From Fen-1135 sp963705275 (GTDB lineage: Bacteria > Desulfobacterota > Syntrophia > Syntrophales > UBA2185): a stretch of DNA of 64,000 nt. Every line of letters starts with the position of its first letter. The stretch's first letter is position 1. Shown here piece by piece: positions 61,387 through 64,000 of the stretch. The stretch spans positions 248,001 to 312,000 of the forward strand of contig OY970063.1 of NCBI GenBank assembly GCA_963705275.1, read 5' to 3'. Position numbers and translations under genes: made by a program. The notes below the pieces were generated by a model. That model was not told the DNA's origin. It did no database searches and saw nothing but the letters and a program-made list of their open reading frames with translations.

Positions 61387-63702
61387 ATGTTAACAAGATC
61401 AATTATCAGAGCACTCACTGCGTCAATCCTTTTCATGCTGGTCGCAGGCGCCTGGGGATGCGCGGGCATGCTCGTACCGAAAGAGGACCAGTTGTTGCCT
61501 GCCGCACGTTTCGCCGAACTTGAGACCTACATGGAGAGTCAGGTTAAAGACCTGCATTCGGCCTCAACGCGACAGTTGATGTACCTCTGTTACTCCTACT
61601 CAAGGCTCAAGAAATATAACAAACTCTTCCCCTGCCTCGATCAGTTCGACGCCAATATCGCTAAGGGTGATACCACCGCAAACATGTTCGATATGTCTGT
61701 CATACCGCGTCTGCTTCGGGCTGAGACATATATAGAATTCGGAGACTATGGAAAAGCGGTTGGAGAAGCCCAACAGGCCTACGAAATTGCAATAAGAAAA
61801 GACCTCCACCGATACATGAGAATTCAGGCTTTAAGTGTCCTTGGCCTTGCTCAAGCCCTCTTGGGCAACCGTGAGAAAGCGATGGAATGCGCAAGACTTG
61901 TGGAAGACATCGGAACCCATTATCCCTTTACGTTCCTCAAGACGGATAAGCTGAACGGACTATCACGGATATACATGGCCCTGGGGGATTTTGAGAAGAG
62001 TCTGGCTTGCATCAGGGAGGACGAAAGCATTTCCTGGACGCGCGCCCTGGCGGGAGCCGCCGTCACACTGACAGGCGCGATGCCTGCCGGCGACGATATC
62101 TTCGCCTACAGCCAATTGCCCAAGGCGTATATCCTGAATAAGAGCTTGTATGAGACAGGCAACCTCAAAGAGGCGAAAGCCGGATACGACGCCCTTCTGA
62201 AAGAGCCGCGGACACGGGACAATACGGACATATACTGGATGATACTCTTTGACCGGGGAAAGATCGCGGATACCGACGGCAACCGCAGGGAGGCAATTGG
62301 GTTCTACAGACGTGCCGTTGACCTTGTTGAGCAGCAGCGCTCGACCATCAACACCGAGGCAAGCAAGATCGGATTTGTGGGCGACAAGCAGAATGTTTAC
62401 AGCCGCCTCATCGCCTCGCTTTATGCGGACGGCCAGTACGCCGTCGCTTTCGATTACGTGGAGCGGTCGAAATCACGCGCCCTCGTCGACATGCTTGCTT
62501 CGAAGCAGGACTTTGCCGTCAAGGCGGGTAACGAACGGGACGTGCGCAATCTTCTTGACACCGACAGAAAAGCCGAAGCGGTAGTCATAGCTCAGGATCT
62601 TTCACTCGATCGGTCTAAGACCCGCAGTGTCATTATCGCCGTGAAGCAAGACTTGCAGAATAAATCGCCGGAACTCGCCTCTCTCGTCAGTGTCACGTCA
62701 CTCTCCGCCTCTGATGTGCGGGCCCTTATGCCTCCTGACGAAGCGCTTATTGAATACTACTACAGCGAGGGTGAGATGTTTGCCTTTGTCCTGACGAGAG
62801 ATGATTTGAAATCCATACGTCTTAACAGCGATAAGCTTGTAGAGGATGTCCGGCGGTTTCGGACTCTTCTTGAGACGCCGGGTTCCTCAGATTACCTGAC
62901 GCTTGCCCGCAGTCTATACAAGCGGCTTTTTGAGCCTTTCGAAAGGATGTTAGGCAAACGAAACCTTGCGATTGTGCCGCACGGCGCATTGCACTATCTT
63001 CCGTTTAATGCCCTCTGCAATGATAAAGGATTCCTGATCGAACAATACAGCATCCGCATCCTTCCCAGCGCAAGCGTAATCAAGTACCTACACGCCAAGA
63101 AATCCGCAAAGGCCGCGGAGATCCTTGCCTTCGGCAATCCCGACCTGGGCGATGCGCGTTATGACCTCGCCTATGCCCAGGAGGAAGCACGCGCGGTTGC
63201 CCGCACGCGGCCGCAGTCCCGCGTACTTGTGCGCAAGGAGGCAACGGAGACCGCATTCAGGAAATATGGCCGGAGCTTCAGATACATACATTTTGCCACG
63301 CACGGCCAGTTTGATTCCGATATGCCCCTCAAGTCCGCAATACTTCTTGCAGGTGATGATTGGAGTGACGGCCGGCTTACGGTGGATAAACTCTATTCCA
63401 TGAACATCGATGCCGATCTGGTGACATTGAGCGCCTGCGAGACGGGCCTGGGAAAGGTCGCAAACGGCGACGATGTGGTGGGTTTGACGCGCGGCTTTCT
63501 CTACGCGGGAAGCAATTCTATCGTGTCGAGCCTCTGGAAGGTTGACGACCAGGCCACGGGAGACCTCATGGCGGGATTTTATAATGCTCTGAAGAATACC
63601 GATAAGCGCCAGGCTTTGAGGCAGGCGCAGTTGAGCGCCCGGAAAAAATATCCCCATCCTTACTACTGGGCTTCTTTTCAACTGACAGGCAATGCGGATT
63701 AA
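61387..63702 (+). CDS. Lipoprotein with TPR and CHAT protease domain
   Basis: The 771-residue protein starts at the ATG at 61387 with GGGAGG upstream; the 61339 start has no ribosome-binding site. A signal peptide with lipobox AWGC is followed by TPR repeats (about 40-400) and a C-terminal CHAT domain (about 520-770). The dyad is intact: H639 (HFATHG) and C684 (LSACETG). The end is PYYWASFQLTGN. CHAT proteins are caspase-related peptidases; cleaved partners are unknown. It is divergent from its paralogue. Confidence 0.9.
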   Translation: MLTRSIIRALTASILFMLVAGAWGCAGMLVPKEDQLLPAARFAELETYMESQVKDLHSASTRQLMYLCYSYSRLKKYNKLFPCLDQFDANIAKGDTTANMFDMSVIPRLLRAETYIEFGDYGKAVGEAQQAYEIAIRKDLHRYMRIQALSVLGLAQALLGNREKAMECARLVEDIGTHYPFTFLKTDKLNGLSRIYMALGDFEKSLACIREDESISWTRALAGAAVTLTGAMPAGDDIFAYSQLPKAYILNKSLYETGNLKEAKAGYDALLKEPRTRDNTDIYWMILFDRGKIADTDGNRREAIGFYRRAVDLVEQQRSTINTEASKIGFVGDKQNVYSRLIASLYADGQYAVAFDYVERSKSRALVDMLASKQDFAVKAGNERDVRNLLDTDRKAEAVVIAQDLSLDRSKTRSVIIAVKQDLQNKSPELASLVSVTSLSASDVRALMPPDEALIEYYYSEGEMFAFVLTRDDLKSIRLNSDKLVEDVRRFRTLLETPGSSDYLTLARSLYKRLFEPFERMLGKRNLAIVPHGALHYLPFNALCNDKGFLIEQYSIRILPSASVIKYLHAKKSAKAAEILAFGNPDLGDARYDLAYAQEEARAVARTRPQSRVLVRKEATETAFRKYGRSFRYIHFATHGQFDSDMPLKSAILLAGDDWSDGRLTVDKLYSMNIDADLVTLSACETGLGKVANGDDVVGLTRGFLYAGSNSIVSSLWKVDDQATGDLMAGFYNALKNTDKRQALRQAQLSARKKYPHPYYWASFQLTGNAD

Positions 63703-63741
63703 GAGGGCAAAGCGGGCTCGGAATAGGATTATCACAGAGAA

Positions 63742-64000
63742 TCAGCGCCGCAGAAACTCCTTGGATCTCGCAAATACATCAGTGGGCGTTCCCAGAGCCT
63801 GCTTTAACTTGACGTCCATATCCCAGGGATTCTTTGTCAGGGAGATCGAGATTACCTGCATAGGGGTGAGCCTGAAACAATAGTACCACGGAGAAACCAG
63901 CATCGTGTTAATCAGGGGATAGTCCGAGCCATAATATAATTTTCCCGAAAATTCTCTCCAGGTCAGAGCCTCTTCCATGTATCCCGGCTTGTTAATTTGC
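63742..64000 (-). CDS. Amidohydrolase-2 family protein, C-terminal part
   Basis: The frame is open to the right edge of the window, so only the last 85 or so residues are visible. KLYYGSDYPLINTM has the GSDYP motif with the catalytic-type Asp of metal-dependent hydrolases or decarboxylases of the amidohydrolase 2 family. The ATG at 63978 is probably internal. It is convergent with the CHAT gene. Confidence 0.65.
   Translation of the reverse strand, partial: QINKPGYMEEALTWREFSGKLYYGSDYPLINTMLVSPWYYCFRLTPMQVISISLTKNPWDMDVKLKQALGTPTDVFARSKEFLRR

Noticed and set aside
1..64000. CRISPR arrays, tRNA or rRNA genes, IS elements, prophage
   Set aside because: I looked for regularly spaced repeats, cloverleaf ends with CCA-type 3' parts, transposase motifs and terminal inverted repeats and found none; tRNA detection by eye is not exhaustive.

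Overview
The window reads as a bacterial chromosome segment from a Desulfobacterota (deltaproteobacterial) anaerobe, most like the Syntrophia or Syntrophobacteria. This is an inference from gene content: a Re-citrate-synthase-like HMGL protein, branched-chain-type ABC importers beside acyl-CoA and PaaK-type ligases, a CoA-transferase/thiolase/DUF35/acyl-CoA dehydrogenase operon, DUF169 and DUF362 proteins, and a PilS/PilR-like pair. I see no rRNA, tRNA, IS element, phage or CRISPR array.

Layout. 0-12 kb: hom, recG, purM-purN, an FAD oxidoreductase overlapping a frameshifted phosphofructokinase, a two-component pair, rpmB. 12.4-22.5 kb: recJ, then a minus-strand seven-gene operon (substrate-binding protein, LivG, acyl-CoA ligase, LivH, LivM, LivF, PaaK-like protein) preceded by a strong promoter, a leader peptide rich in Val and Phe codons, and two terminators. 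22.5-37 kb: PilS/PilR-like pair, comEC, hisS-aspS, a LysM lipoprotein, an HMGL-Cache fusion, a UvrD/PcrA-type helicase, a DUF362 ferredoxin-like protein. 37.3-45 kb: trpL-EGDCFBA with a classical attenuator (three consecutive Trp codons), then a DUF169 gene. 45-51 kb: small envelope and signalling genes, a tandem NDK-like protein, a SYLF lipid-binding protein, and the GTPase ychF. 51.4-57.8 kb: a seven-gene minus-strand acyl-CoA operon. 58.4-63.7 kb: two divergent lipoprotein TPR-CHAT proteases with a relic of a third copy. The window ends inside an amidohydrolase gene.

Three results stand out. (1) The importer operon and the trp operon carry the same regulatory architecture: a consensus promoter, a leader peptide, mutually exclusive helices and two consecutive terminators whose last 18 nt are identical. 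Control of a Liv-type importer linked to acyl-CoA ligases by a Val/Phe leader peptide is unusual. (2) The 51-58 kb operon has an acyl-CoA dehydrogenase, a MaoC hydratase, two atypical thiolase-fold proteins (one without a nucleophilic Cys) and two DUF35 proteins, but no hydroxyacyl-CoA dehydrogenase. This resembles a dehydrogenate-hydrate-retroaldol route. (3) Fourteen frameshifts interrupt eight conserved genes, and every one is repaired by removing a single base. They share no slippery site, so they look like systematic insertion errors rather than recoding; the eight genes are probably intact in the organism.
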